Of a stretch of 43,393 bases of DNA, positions 29,501 to 38,177 are shown one piece after another. A program made the position numbers and the translations under genes. The stretch is from the NCBI GenBank assembly GCA_022360315.1, contig JAKSDA010000468.1, forward strand, positions 1 to 43,393, read 5' to 3'. The stretch is from Pseudomonadota bacterium (GTDB lineage Bacteria > Myxococcota_A > Polyangia > Haliangiales > Haliangiaceae). Position 1 is the stretch's first letter, and each line of letters starts with the position of its first letter. The notes beneath the pieces are model-generated. The model ran no database searches. It was not told the origin of the DNA and saw only the letters and a list, made by a program, of their open reading frames with translations.

Positions 29501-32098
29501 AACGCGGTGGAAGTATCGGATGTCGTCTTTCACCAGGCGCTCGAACTGGGCGCCCAGCCCAGCGAGGTGGCCACTGTGCTCACCCCTGTGGACGGCGGGG
29601 CTTACACGTTCGAAATCACCAGCCTCGATCCGGATGCATCCGTGCAGCAACCGCTGTGGATCATGCACGCGAGTGGACGTGTCGCCCCCTGCCGAAACCC
29701 GGCAAACGCTGCCATCTCGCTCGATACGCTGCGCACCCGGTGCACGCGTTCAGTCGAGGTGGAGCGCTTCTACGAGGATCTCCAGGGCGGCGGCATCACG
29801 TACGGCGCGATCTTCCGCGGCGTGCATGAGGTCTATGTCGGGGACGGCGACACCCTGGCCCGAATCGCCCGCCACCCGAGCCTGGACACCGAGGCCGATG
29901 CGATGGCCTTGCATCCGGCGCTACTCGATGCGTGTTTTCAGTCGATCGGTGCCGGCTTCAGCAGCGTGCCCGAACAAGAGGACGCGTACCTGCCGGTCGG
30001 GGTAGGACGTCTGCGCTTGGATCGAGCGGCGGGGCGCGAGCTGTGGGTACACGCTCGGCTGTCTTCGAACCGCAATGGAGAGAGCAATGGCGCAGATACC
30101 GGGGGTGAGCTTCGCGCGGACCTGCGCCTGCTGACCCCGCAGGGAGAGACCATCGCCGAGATCGAAGCATTGCGCTTTAAGCCGGTCAGCCGCGACGTGC
30201 TCCAGCGCGTCCGGCAACGGGCAATGCGCAAGCTGCTCTACGAAGTGAGCTGGGGCTCGGGGGCGCCCGACCCGATCACATCCGGCCGCGTCCGCGACGG
30301 TGCCGTGGTCGTCCTGGCCGAGCCCACGGAGGTGGGACAGGCCGTGGTGGCGGGGCTTGGGCAGATCTGGACGCGTCCCTATGCCGTGCGCCGCGGGCAG
30401 GGGTTTCGCCGCATCGACTCGCAGACCTTCGAGATCGACCCTGGAGTTCCCGAAGACTACCAAGCCCTGTTCGAAGCAGTCGTGGCCGAGGGCCATGAGA
30501 TCGAAGGTGTGGTCCATCTATGGGGCATGTCGGACCCGACAGCGCCGACCTTGCTCGATCACAGCTGGCGCGAAGCAGACGCCCATGCTGGCGAGATGCT
30601 GGTGCTGGTACAGGCTCTGCTACAGCGCAGCGGCACAACCGCCCCGCGCACCTGGATCGTCACCCGCGGCGCGCGGTTTTCGGCTGGCTCGGGTGCCGGC
30701 CCCGAGCTCGCGGCCGCACCGCTGGTCGGGTTGAGCAAGACCCTGGTGTTCGAGCACCCGGAACTGGCCACAGTCCACGTCGACCTGGATCCGGCCATGT
30801 CTCCACAGGGGGCCGCGGAGGCGCTGTTGACCGAGATGCAGCGTGAAGACGGCGAACGCGAGGTCGCTTTTCGCAAAGGTGAGCGCTTGCTGCCCCGGCT
30901 GCAACGGGCGCCCACATGCCTGGCGGCGGAGACCGCCAGCTTTGCGCGCGACGGCAGCTACCTGGTCACCGGAGGGTTGGGTGCGCTGGGACTGCTCACC
31001 GCGCGCTGGATGGCGGAACAGGGCGCCGGCACGCTCGTGCTGCTCAGCCGGCGAGGTCCCGATGCGCTGGCCGACCAGGACCGCGCTGCGATCGAGGCGG
31101 CAGGGGCTCAGGTGGTGGTGTATCAGGGCAGCGTTTCCTCGCAATCTGACGTCTGCGGGGTTCTCGAGCATATCGCCCAACAACTCGATCCACTGCGCGG
31201 AGTGATTCACGCGGCGGGCGTGCTGGATGATGGAGTGATCCTGCAGCAGACGCCCGAGCGGCTGACCCGGGTGCTAGCGCCAAAGGTCGCGGGCGCACTG
31301 TATCTGCACCTCCACACTCAAGGCCTGGCACTCGACCACTTCGTGATGTTCTCATCGGCGGCGTCGGTCGTCGGCCGTCCAGGCCAGTCGAGTTACGTGG
31401 CCGCAAACCTCTTCCTCGACGAGTTGGCCCATCACCGCCGCCAGCTCGGACAGCCGGGTCTCAGCATCAACTGGGGCGCCTGGGCACAGGTGGGTCTGGC
31501 CGCACAGAATCTGTCGTCCGAGGCCATGCACGATCAGGGGATCGAGGAGATCACTCCTGCCCAGGGGATGGAGCTCTTGGGTTCTCTCCTCGGCAGCGCC
31601 CGGGCCCAGGTTGCGGCCATGCCCATGGATTGGAGCCGGATGGGTCAGCTGTCGGGCATCCCCTTGTTCGCCGAGGTCGTGGCCGAAAGTGCCGAGGACC
31701 CCGCGGCGGATCGCTTCGCGCAGACCTTTGAGGAAGCTCCTCTAGCCGAGCGGCCGCTGCTTTTGGCCCGCCACGTCGAGAGCGTGTTGCGGCGCGTGCT
31801 GGGTCGGCGCAGCGACCAGCCGATCCAGCCCACCCAGGGGTTTGCCGACATGGGGATGGATTCGCTGATGGCGGTCGAGCTGCGCAACCGCCTCCAGCAA
31901 GGCGTCCATCGCGTTCTGCCGAGCACCCTGGCATTCGACCACCCCAACCTCGAGTCGCTGCTCGCTTTCCTGAATCAGGAGTTGTTCGGCCTCGCCCGAT
32001 CTGAAGCAGAGATCGCCCCGATCGAACCGTCCGACAGCGAAGTCGATGCCTTGCTCGATGAGGTTGCCGGCATGGAAGACGCACAACTTCGCTTCTGA
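26516..32098 (+). CDS. Type I PKS module KS-AT-DH-KR-ACP
   Basis: 1860 aa. N-terminal docking helix (about 8-34). KS: Cys209, His344 and His384 intact. AT: Ser667 in GHSVGE and HAFHS (about 767-771), predicting malonyl-CoA. DH: His968 and Gly972 of an intact HxxxGxxxxP, with Asp1138. KR: NADPH loop at about 1483 (TGGLGALG), LDD motif (B-type) and Tyr1627. ACP: Ser1783. No ER. This is the most canonical module of the line and the last one with all elongation residues. AAGGAG lies upstream of the ATG. Its C-terminal acidic tail (SEVDALLDEVAGMED) should dock to the degenerate KS-AT-ACP protein that follows after 13 bp. Confidence 0.95.
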   Translation: MSNIKELKELTPLQRAAYVIKELRGQLDAVQKASSEPIAVVSTACRFPGGCDTPERFWALLHEGRETARDIPANRWDADGLYDPERRKSWSMYTKRGSFLEEDVAAFDAELFGVSPREAPGIDPQQRMLLEITWEALERAGIAPDSLAGSRTSVYVGLISMDYGRVRLKTVEPEDLPYAGTGNAVSFPAGRISYHFGLQGPCMVVATACSSSLVAVHQAAASLRTGECDLAIAGGINLMLSPDPFIVLSKLGALSADGRSKAFDAQADGYGRGEGIGVAVLKRLSDARRDGNPVLAIVAGSAVNHDGASGGISVPNGHAQERVIHQALDAAGLRPAEIDYLETHGTGTSLGDPIELHALGEVFGGQRAALAPLWVGSVKSNIGHLEGAAGVAGIIKVVESLRHDQIPPHVGMQTPNPHVEWDELPVRVPTAAIPWRRPSEHTGDAPARRFAGISGFGLSGINAHLVIGDAPPSDDLTLAPQPSGPQLVVLSGKNHAALRAQVQRHRDALRGGSALADARLDDIAYTSQTARAHLEHRVALVADSTAALIHALDDLDDEEMLAARKRVVPPTRPQIAFLCAGQGSQYVGMGRELYETEPVFRDMLDRCAELLQVQVDRPLLEVMFAPEDDRTVHRTGYTQPALVALEIALAAQWRAWGIEPDLLMGHSVGELAAAHLAGVMSLDDVLTLISARARLMDGLPDGGEMWTLFASRDQVADIVASQNGRVSIAASNGPANVVISGVAPAVRGVVSHFEKQGVRVKQLVVSHAFHSVCMEPMLEAFAEVAQSIDFRPPERLLISNLTGQIAGDEVATARYWVDHVRREVRFLDSMKTLAELGADVYVELGPRPGLLGLGQGCLPDVSPASWLPSLRRNRSDRVQLLESLGELHGHGAELRWEALHGPVRPKLAALPTYPFQHENYWVRTREVNDEQSTAGIHPLLGKRVASPVRQVQFARRLDSDTPAFVAHHLVYGAVVLPGACYLEMALAAAREATGANAVEVSDVVFHQALELGAQPSEVATVLTPVDGGAYTFEITSLDPDASVQQPLWIMHASGRVAPCRNPANAAISLDTLRTRCTRSVEVERFYEDLQGGGITYGAIFRGVHEVYVGDGDTLARIARHPSLDTEADAMALHPALLDACFQSIGAGFSSVPEQEDAYLPVGVGRLRLDRAAGRELWVHARLSSNRNGESNGADTGGELRADLRLLTPQGETIAEIEALRFKPVSRDVLQRVRQRAMRKLLYEVSWGSGAPDPITSGRVRDGAVVVLAEPTEVGQAVVAGLGQIWTRPYAVRRGQGFRRIDSQTFEIDPGVPEDYQALFEAVVAEGHEIEGVVHLWGMSDPTAPTLLDHSWREADAHAGEMLVLVQALLQRSGTTAPRTWIVTRGARFSAGSGAGPELAAAPLVGLSKTLVFEHPELATVHVDLDPAMSPQGAAEALLTEMQREDGEREVAFRKGERLLPRLQRAPTCLAAETASFARDGSYLVTGGLGALGLLTARWMAEQGAGTLVLLSRRGPDALADQDRAAIEAAGAQVVVYQGSVSSQSDVCGVLEHIAQQLDPLRGVIHAAGVLDDGVILQQTPERLTRVLAPKVAGALYLHLHTQGLALDHFVMFSSAASVVGRPGQSSYVAANLFLDELAHHRRQLGQPGLSINWGAWAQVGLAAQNLSSEAMHDQGIEEITPAQGMELLGSLLGSARAQVAAMPMDWSRMGQLSGIPLFAEVVAESAEDPAADRFAQTFEEAPLAERPLLLARHVESVLRRVLGRRSDQPIQPTQGFADMGMDSLMAVELRNRLQQGVHRVLPSTLAFDHPNLESLLAFLNQELFGLARSEAEIAPIEPSDSEVDALLDEVAGMEDAQLRF

Positions 32099-32103
32099 AG
32101 GAG
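32098..32103 (+). promoter_or_regulatory. Ribosome binding site fixing the last PKS start
   Basis: AAGGAG overlaps the preceding stop codon and lies 8 nt before the ATG at 32112. It excludes the longer frame that opens at 32046 inside the previous gene. Confidence 0.7.
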
Positions 32104-32111
32104 CCACTGCC

Positions 32112-35078
32112 ATGAGCGCCATCAAAGACCGCCTTTCCGAACTCTCTCCAGTGCGGCTGGCCTACGCGGCCAGCCAGCTCCAGGCCAAACAACGACTCAT
32201 CCAAGCCGAGCCGATCGCCATCGTCGGGATGAGCGGGCGCTTTCCCGGGGACGCCGACTCGCCCGAGGGCCTGTGGCAGATTCTCTGCGAGGGGCGAGAC
32301 GCGCTGACAAGAATCCCTCCCGAGCGTTGGGACGCGGACGCCTACTACCATCCAGAGCCCGGGACCCCCGGCAAGATGTACGTTCGCCACGGGCACTTCG
32401 TGCGCGACGTGGCGGCTTTTGATCCCCTCTTCTTCGGGATCTCTCCGCGCGAGGCGCGCTCGATGGATCCTCAGCAGCGCTTCTTGCTGGAAGTGACCTG
32501 GGAGGCCCTGGAGCGGGCGTCGATCAATCCCGATAGCCTGCGGGGCAGCAGCACAGGGGTGTTTGTGGGCATCATGCACCTCGATTACATCGACCGCCGG
32601 CCGGAGTGGCAGACTGTTGATCTGTCCACGTTCTCGGCCAGCAAGCTGTGCGTGGCTGCGGGGAGGATCGCCCACGTGCTGGGCTTGCAGGGGCCCACAG
32701 TGGCACTTGACACCGCCTGCTCCTCTTCGCTGGTAACCGTCCACCAGGCTTGCCAGAGCCTTCGCGCGCGGGAGTGCGACCTGGCAGTGGCCGGCGGAGT
32801 CAGCCTCAACCTGGCGCCAAAGAGCACAGTCGCGCAATGCCACAACCGGATGCTGGCGCCCGATGGTCGCTGCAAGAGCTTTGACGCGGCGGCGGATGGA
32901 TTCGGCCGCGGCGAGGGGTGCGGTATGTTGGTACTCAAACGACTGTCGGACGCCATCGCCGAGGGCGACCGCGTGCTGGCACTGATTCGCGGTTCGGCGG
33001 TCAACCATGGCGGCAAGAGCAGCGGCCTCACTGTGCCCAACGGTGATGCCATCGCGCAGGTACTGCGGTCCGCATTACACCGGGCCGGGGTGCGACCCGA
33101 ACAAGTCAGCTACGTAGAGGCCCAGGGCACAGGCACGGCGCTCGGCGATCCAATCGAGCTCAACGCGATGAAGCGGGTGTTCGGGGAGTCCCGAGAGCAG
33201 CGGCTTGTGGTCGGTTCGCTCAAAACCAACATCGGGCATCTCGAAGCCGCAGCGGGCGTCGCCGGGCTCATCAAGGTGATACTGATGCTCCAAAACGAGC
33301 AGATCCCGCCCCACCTCAACTTCCACACCCCCAATCCCAACATTCCATGGGAGGCTCTGCCCTTCGAGATCGCGGGCCAGTTGACACCCTGGCCGTCCGG
33401 CGGTCCGCGCCGGATCGCGGGGGTGAACGCGTTCGGATACAGCGGCACCAACGCGCACGTCGTGGTCGAGGCGGCGCCTTCGCTGACCGAGGTTCGCCCC
33501 GCGGTGCAGCCCGATGCGCGGCCCTGCCGAGTGCTCACCCTATCGGCGCGATCCGAGGCCGCGCTGCAGACCGCTGCCGGGCAGTGGGCCGACCACCTGC
33601 AGGGCAGTGATGCATCGCCCGCAGTGCTCGCCCACAGTGCCAATCGCGGGCGCAGCGCCATGAGCCATCGCCTGGCGCTGCTGAGTGGCGATCGACAGGA
33701 GTGGATCGATCAGCTCAGCGCCTTTGCGCAGGGTCGCGATCGCCCCGGCATCGCGCGTGGAGTGGTCTCTGCCGGCTCGCATCTGCCCGTGGCCTTCGTG
33801 TTCCCGGGCCTGTCGTCATGGCGCCCGGGCCTGGGCAGGGAGCTCTGGCAAACCCAACCGGCGGTGCGTCGTGCCATGGAACAGTTCCGCGATGCGCTGG
33901 GCGAGGCCGCGGATACGGCATGGGATCCCGCATGGCGAGATGCCCCATACGAAGCGGCCGACAGCACGAACCGCGATACTCGCCATGCGCCAACTCGGCT
34001 ACTGTTTGTGCAGCTCGCATTGGTGGCCCAGTGGCGCGCATGGGGGGTGGAGCCGCAGGCCGTGCTCGGACATGGCGTGGGCGAGTTGGCGGCCGCCTGC
34101 GCTGCCAGGGTGATCGCCGTGGAGGACGCGGTACTGCTCGCCGATGCTTGGGGCGCGGCCCTGACCAGCTCACCCGCGAGCCAGGCACCTGCCAGAGCGC
34201 TGGCGCACAGACTCGAGACCATGAAGCTCGACAGGCCCCGCATTCGCGTGGCGCTCACCTCGGCCGCGGACAATGCCGCGAGCGCGATGACATCGGCCTC
34301 GTACTGGACCAGGCCGAGGCCAGAGGAGGATGTCACTCGCGGGCTGCAAGAGCTGCTCACCGCACACTACTCGGCGTTTCTCGGCATCGGGGAGGGAGAC
34401 GAGCTCCTCGAGCAGGCCCGCGCCGTCGCCTCCCCCCAGCCTACCCTGCATCTGTGGCCCAGCCTGCGCCGCGGGCGAGGGGAAAATGCCCAGCTCATGG
34501 GCTGTCTGGCCGCGGCCCACGTGGCGGGAGTAGCAGTGGATTGGGCCGAGATCGACCGCCCGTGGGCGGCCGAGCCGGTCCGGCTGCCGACATATCCATT
34601 TGAACGGCGCCGCTACTGGTTCGAGGAGCAATCCCCGTCGCCGAATCTCGCCGATACCCCGTTCTCTGTGGCAGACACAGGCCCGAGCGCACACCAGCTG
34701 GCCGAGGCGCAGCACCGCGCCAGCATGGAATTCCATGCCCAGTTGCGTTCGGTATCGGGTGAGGCAGCACAGCAATTGGTGCGCAGCGCGTTGATGGCAC
34801 GGGTGAGCGCCACTCTCGGACTGGAACCCGACGTGCCACCAGATCCAATGTGCTCGCTCGCCGCGCTGGGATTGGACTCGCTGATGGCAGTGGAACTGCG
34901 TCAGCGCATCGAAAAGGAGCTCGGTGTGCAATTGCCGATCGAGCGGCTGATGGCCGAGCGTCCACTCCGCGATCTGGTTGCCGAGACCCACCAGCGACTA
35001 CAGCTATTGACGTTGACCGATGAGCCCTCCGCCACCCCAGACCATCACCAAATCGACATCGAGGAAATCGCGATATGA
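32112..35078 (+). CDS. Degenerate terminal PKS module KS(0)-AT(0)-ACP
   Basis: 988 aa. KS (about 34-450): Cys203 and the NIGH His376 are present, but the HGTGT His is Gln338 (QGTGT). The AT remnant (about 560-830) has VFPGLSSW for the usual GQGSQ motif and Gly655 where the nucleophilic Ser should be (GHGVGE). It lacks the roughly 100-residue subdomain that holds the HAFHS catalytic His, so it cannot load malonyl. ACP: Ser923 (LGLDSLM). No DH, KR or TE. Loss of the HGTGT His is typical of non-elongating KS0 domains in trans-AT PKSs. Together with the dead AT this argues for a transfer-only module that hands the finished chain to its ACP. The C-terminus IDIEEIAI resembles the donor tail at 11754 and overlaps the oxoamine synthase start by ATGA. 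Confidence 0.92.
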   Translation: MSAIKDRLSELSPVRLAYAASQLQAKQRLIQAEPIAIVGMSGRFPGDADSPEGLWQILCEGRDALTRIPPERWDADAYYHPEPGTPGKMYVRHGHFVRDVAAFDPLFFGISPREARSMDPQQRFLLEVTWEALERASINPDSLRGSSTGVFVGIMHLDYIDRRPEWQTVDLSTFSASKLCVAAGRIAHVLGLQGPTVALDTACSSSLVTVHQACQSLRARECDLAVAGGVSLNLAPKSTVAQCHNRMLAPDGRCKSFDAAADGFGRGEGCGMLVLKRLSDAIAEGDRVLALIRGSAVNHGGKSSGLTVPNGDAIAQVLRSALHRAGVRPEQVSYVEAQGTGTALGDPIELNAMKRVFGESREQRLVVGSLKTNIGHLEAAAGVAGLIKVILMLQNEQIPPHLNFHTPNPNIPWEALPFEIAGQLTPWPSGGPRRIAGVNAFGYSGTNAHVVVEAAPSLTEVRPAVQPDARPCRVLTLSARSEAALQTAAGQWADHLQGSDASPAVLAHSANRGRSAMSHRLALLSGDRQEWIDQLSAFAQGRDRPGIARGVVSAGSHLPVAFVFPGLSSWRPGLGRELWQTQPAVRRAMEQFRDALGEAADTAWDPAWRDAPYEAADSTNRDTRHAPTRLLFVQLALVAQWRAWGVEPQAVLGHGVGELAAACAARVIAVEDAVLLADAWGAALTSSPASQAPARALAHRLETMKLDRPRIRVALTSAADNAASAMTSASYWTRPRPEEDVTRGLQELLTAHYSAFLGIGEGDELLEQARAVASPQPTLHLWPSLRRGRGENAQLMGCLAAAHVAGVAVDWAEIDRPWAAEPVRLPTYPFERRRYWFEEQSPSPNLADTPFSVADTGPSAHQLAEAQHRASMEFHAQLRSVSGEAAQQLVRSALMARVSATLGLEPDVPPDPMCSLAALGLDSLMAVELRQRIEKELGVQLPIERLMAERPLRDLVAETHQRLQLLTLTDEPSATPDHHQIDIEEIAI

Positions 35079-36616
35079 ACGTTCATGATCTGCTGTCGGA
35101 ATTGTCCCGGCGAGACATCCGCATTGGCGTAGACAACGGGCAGCTTCTCATCCGTGCCCCGCGCGGTGCCCTTTCCGAGCCGCTCAGCGCTGCGCTGCGC
35201 GAGCACAAGGCGCATATTCTCGATCTGCTCACCTCCAGGTCGGAGGCGCCGGCCGAATTGGACCCGGCCGAGGACGAGACTCCACATTGGTCGCAGCAGA
35301 GCTTCGAGCAGTTCATGTTCAGCGACTCCCCGCAACTGGTAGAAGTGAATGGCCTCGCCCAGTGGCGCCAGGCAGTAAAGGACGAGGGCCTGCTACCAAT
35401 GTTCGAGGTCCCGCATCTATCGGGGCCGCGCACAGTGGTCCAGGTCGAGCAAGCGCCGCACGAATCGACCGACATGCTCAACTTCGCCAGCTACAACTAT
35501 ATGGGCTACGCGACCCATCCCGAGGTCATTGCCGCCGCCAAGGCTTCGCTGGATACCTACGGCCTGGGCGCGGCGAGCTCTCCGGTGCTCAGCGGCACCC
35601 TCGGCGTGCATCGCGACCTGGAGCAGGCCATCGTCGACTTGCTCGGCCAGCCCGACCACGGGGTGAGCCTGTTCTCCTCAGGCTACGGAACCAACCTCGG
35701 TGCGATCTCGGCGTTCCTCAACCCAGGGCAGGTGCTGGTGTGCGACCGCAAGGCGCACATGTCCATCCTCGAGGGCGGAAAGCTGGCCGGCGCGCGAATG
35801 TGTTATTTCGAACACAACGACCCCGACGATCTGGATCGGGTGCTCGGCTCGCTGGCCCCGGACAAGAACCGGGTGCTGGTCGCTGTGGAGGGCCTGTATT
35901 CTGTCGATGGAGACTTCGGGCGCATCGCCGAGATCGCCGCGGTATGCCAGTCTCGCGGCGCCTACCTGCTGGTCGACGAAGCCCACTCGATGTTGCTGAC
36001 CGGCCCGGGCGGCAGAGGCGTTGCCGCGGCGCAGGGCGTACTCGACAAGGTCGATCTACTCATCATGACGTTTAGCAAATCGTTCGGCGGGGTCGGGGGT
36101 GGCCTCTACGCCCGCAAGGAAATCGTCCAGTACGTCAACTGGTACGCGCGGTGCCGTATGTTTTCCGCCGCACTCGATCCGGCCGTGACCGGCGGACTGG
36201 TGCGATCGGCCCAGCTGGCAATGGGCCCTGACGGTGCCAGGCGGCGGGCCCGACTGCACCGCAATGCCGAGGCCTTGCGCGCGCGTCTGCAGGGCCGGTT
36301 CGATCTGGGTGGCTCGGCCTCGTGGATCGTCTCGGTGCGCTGCGGTGCCCACGACAAGACCCCCTATCTCGCCGACTGGCTGCGCCGGGAGGGCCAGCTG
36401 GACGTGGGTATCGTCGCCTTCCCGGCGGTACCTCGCGACGCCTCGCGGCTGCGGCTCTTCGTCACCAGCGAGCATACCGAGGCGCAGCTGGACCGCGCCG
36501 CGGAGGTCCTTTTGCAAGCGGGGGAGCAGTTCGGATTTCTGCTCGATCACCCCATGCCGATGCCCTCCAACCCGCGCGACGTCGATACTGTCGCCACTTC
36601 GGTGATGGCGCCATGA
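35075..36616 (+). CDS. Alpha-oxoamine synthase with TubC-type docking domain (chain release)
   Basis: 513 aa. Residues 1-52 are a TubC-type docking domain, clearly alignable with that of the NRPS-PKS protein (shared RAPRG, then L--AL-EHKA--L). Residues about 110-490 are a PLP-dependent alpha-oxoamine synthase of fold type I. NFASYNYMGY and SGTLGVH are like serine palmitoyltransferase, Asp301 and His304 (DEAHS) bind PLP, and Lys335 (TFSKSFGG) forms the Schiff base. Such enzymes condense an acyl thioester with an amino acid, lose CO2 and give an alpha-amino ketone (SPT, KBL, PigH, Fum8, SxtA). Here the acyl donor would be the ACP of the upstream protein, and the reaction would end the assembly line. 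The amino acid (Ser, Ala or Gly) cannot be read safely. It overlaps both neighbours by ATGA, so translation is coupled. Confidence 0.93.
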   Translation: MNVHDLLSELSRRDIRIGVDNGQLLIRAPRGALSEPLSAALREHKAHILDLLTSRSEAPAELDPAEDETPHWSQQSFEQFMFSDSPQLVEVNGLAQWRQAVKDEGLLPMFEVPHLSGPRTVVQVEQAPHESTDMLNFASYNYMGYATHPEVIAAAKASLDTYGLGAASSPVLSGTLGVHRDLEQAIVDLLGQPDHGVSLFSSGYGTNLGAISAFLNPGQVLVCDRKAHMSILEGGKLAGARMCYFEHNDPDDLDRVLGSLAPDKNRVLVAVEGLYSVDGDFGRIAEIAAVCQSRGAYLLVDEAHSMLLTGPGGRGVAAAQGVLDKVDLLIMTFSKSFGGVGGGLYARKEIVQYVNWYARCRMFSAALDPAVTGGLVRSAQLAMGPDGARRRARLHRNAEALRARLQGRFDLGGSASWIVSVRCGAHDKTPYLADWLRREGQLDVGIVAFPAVPRDASRLRLFVTSEHTEAQLDRAAEVLLQAGEQFGFLLDHPMPMPSNPRDVDTVATSVMAP

Positions 36617-38157
36617 ACACCCACTCCGTCCAGCACACATCACTGACCGAGCTGGTGGTTGGCGCCGCCCGCCGCGACCCCATGGCATTGGCCATCCGCG
36701 GGCCCGATGGCACGCTCACCTACGGCGAGCTGGATGCGCTGGCCAATCAGATCGCACGCTGCCTGGCGGCAATGGGCGTGGAGCCGGGCGATCGCGTGGC
36801 CCTTTGGCTCGACAAAGGAGTGCGGGCAGTAGCCTGCATGCAAGGAGTGCTGCGCTGCGGGGCGGTTTACGTGCCTGTCGATCCCATGAGCCCACGTCAC
36901 CGGGCCCAGGCCTGCCTGCGCGACTGTGACGTCGCGGCCGTGGTGGCCACGACCGCACGGCTCGAGCAGCTCGACCAACTCGTTGCCACCGAACGCTGCT
37001 TGTGCATCGACGACGACGCGGGTTGTTTCGTCGCATGGTCAAAACTGACCACATACTCGACCCAGGCCATCCCCTTGCCGCCCGTCGACCTCGACGCGCT
37101 GGCCTACATTCTGTACACATCAGGCTCGACGGGCACCCCCAAGGGCGTCTGCATCACCCACCGCAATGCACTGGCATTTGTCGAGTGGGCCGCTCGCGAG
37201 CTGGACGTGCGTGCCGACGACCGCCTCGGCAACCATGCGCCGTTTCACTTCGACCTCTCGGTGCTGGACCTCTACGTCGCCTTCCTGGCCGGGGCACAGG
37301 TAGTGATCGTGGCCGAAGGGGCGGCGTACTCGCCCCGGCTGCTGGTCGAGTTCATCGCGCGCGAGGCCTTGACGATCTGGTACTCGGTCCCGTCAGTGCT
37401 GGTGTTGATGATGGAAAACGGCGGTCTTTTGCATCCCTCCACGGTGCTGGCCTTGCGAGCTATCGTGTTCGCTGGCGAGGTATTCCCGCCCAAACACCTG
37501 GCCCGACTGCGACAACGCTTTCCCTCACCGCGTTACCTCAACTTCTACGGTCCTACCGAGACCAATGTGTGCACCTTCCATGAAGTGCGGGATGAGGATC
37601 TCAAAACCGGCCTTCCGCTGCCCATTGGGGTCGCCGCTTCGGGCGATCGCGTGTGGGCTCGCACTGCCGAGGGAACCGCGGCCGCACCCGGGCAAGAGGG
37701 CGAGCTGATGTGCGAGGGCCCCACCGTCATGGCGGGCTACTGGGGACATCCGCCGCACCGCGGGGTGTACGGCACGGGCGATCTGGTGCGATGTCGGCCT
37801 GATGGCAGTTTTGACTATATCGGTCGTCGTGACGCGATGGTGAAGGTCCGCGGCCACCGCATTGAACTGGGCGAGATCGAGGCGGCGCTCATTCGCCACG
37901 ACGGCGTACACGAGGCCGCGGTGCTGGTCAACGGGACCGGCATGGAGGCGCGCATCGTGGCGTTCATCGTCGGCCGCGACAATCCGGCACCATCCCTATT
38001 GCAGCTCAAGTCCCACTGCGCCAGCTACGTGCCTCGCTACATGATCGTGGATGAGGTTCGCGAGCTCTCGGCGCTCCCGCGCACGCGCAATGGAAAAATC
38101 GATCGCCTGCGGCTCGCCGAGCTGTCCGCCGAGACACCGCGCAGACAGGTCGGCTAA
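36613..38157 (+). CDS. Stand-alone adenylation enzyme, probably L-prolyl-AMP ligase
   Basis: 514 aa with A-domain core motifs: A3 TSGSTGTPKG at about 168, YGPTETN, GTGDL, GRRDAMVKVRGHRIE, and Lys495 in NGKID. There is no carrier or condensation domain. The pocket read by eye is D-L-L-Y-V-A-F-V-C. This is close to DLLYLALVC of the L-prolyl ligases that feed pyrrole starters (PltF, RedM, PigI), including the family-typical FDLSVLDL and PTETNVCTF stretches. It would load proline on a carrier protein; the dehydrogenase encoded next supports this. The obvious carrier is missing from the window. The start overlaps the oxoamine synthase stop (ATGA). The ATG at 36613 is chosen because the longer frame lies inside the upstream gene. 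Confidence 0.88.
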   Translation: MNTHSVQHTSLTELVVGAARRDPMALAIRGPDGTLTYGELDALANQIARCLAAMGVEPGDRVALWLDKGVRAVACMQGVLRCGAVYVPVDPMSPRHRAQACLRDCDVAAVVATTARLEQLDQLVATERCLCIDDDAGCFVAWSKLTTYSTQAIPLPPVDLDALAYILYTSGSTGTPKGVCITHRNALAFVEWAARELDVRADDRLGNHAPFHFDLSVLDLYVAFLAGAQVVIVAEGAAYSPRLLVEFIAREALTIWYSVPSVLVLMMENGGLLHPSTVLALRAIVFAGEVFPPKHLARLRQRFPSPRYLNFYGPTETNVCTFHEVRDEDLKTGLPLPIGVAASGDRVWARTAEGTAAAPGQEGELMCEGPTVMAGYWGHPPHRGVYGTGDLVRCRPDGSFDYIGRRDAMVKVRGHRIELGEIEAALIRHDGVHEAAVLVNGTGMEARIVAFIVGRDNPAPSLLQLKSHCASYVPRYMIVDEVRELSALPRTRNGKIDRLRLAELSAETPRRQVG

Positions 38158-38177
38158 ACCCGTCCGGAGACCAGGAT

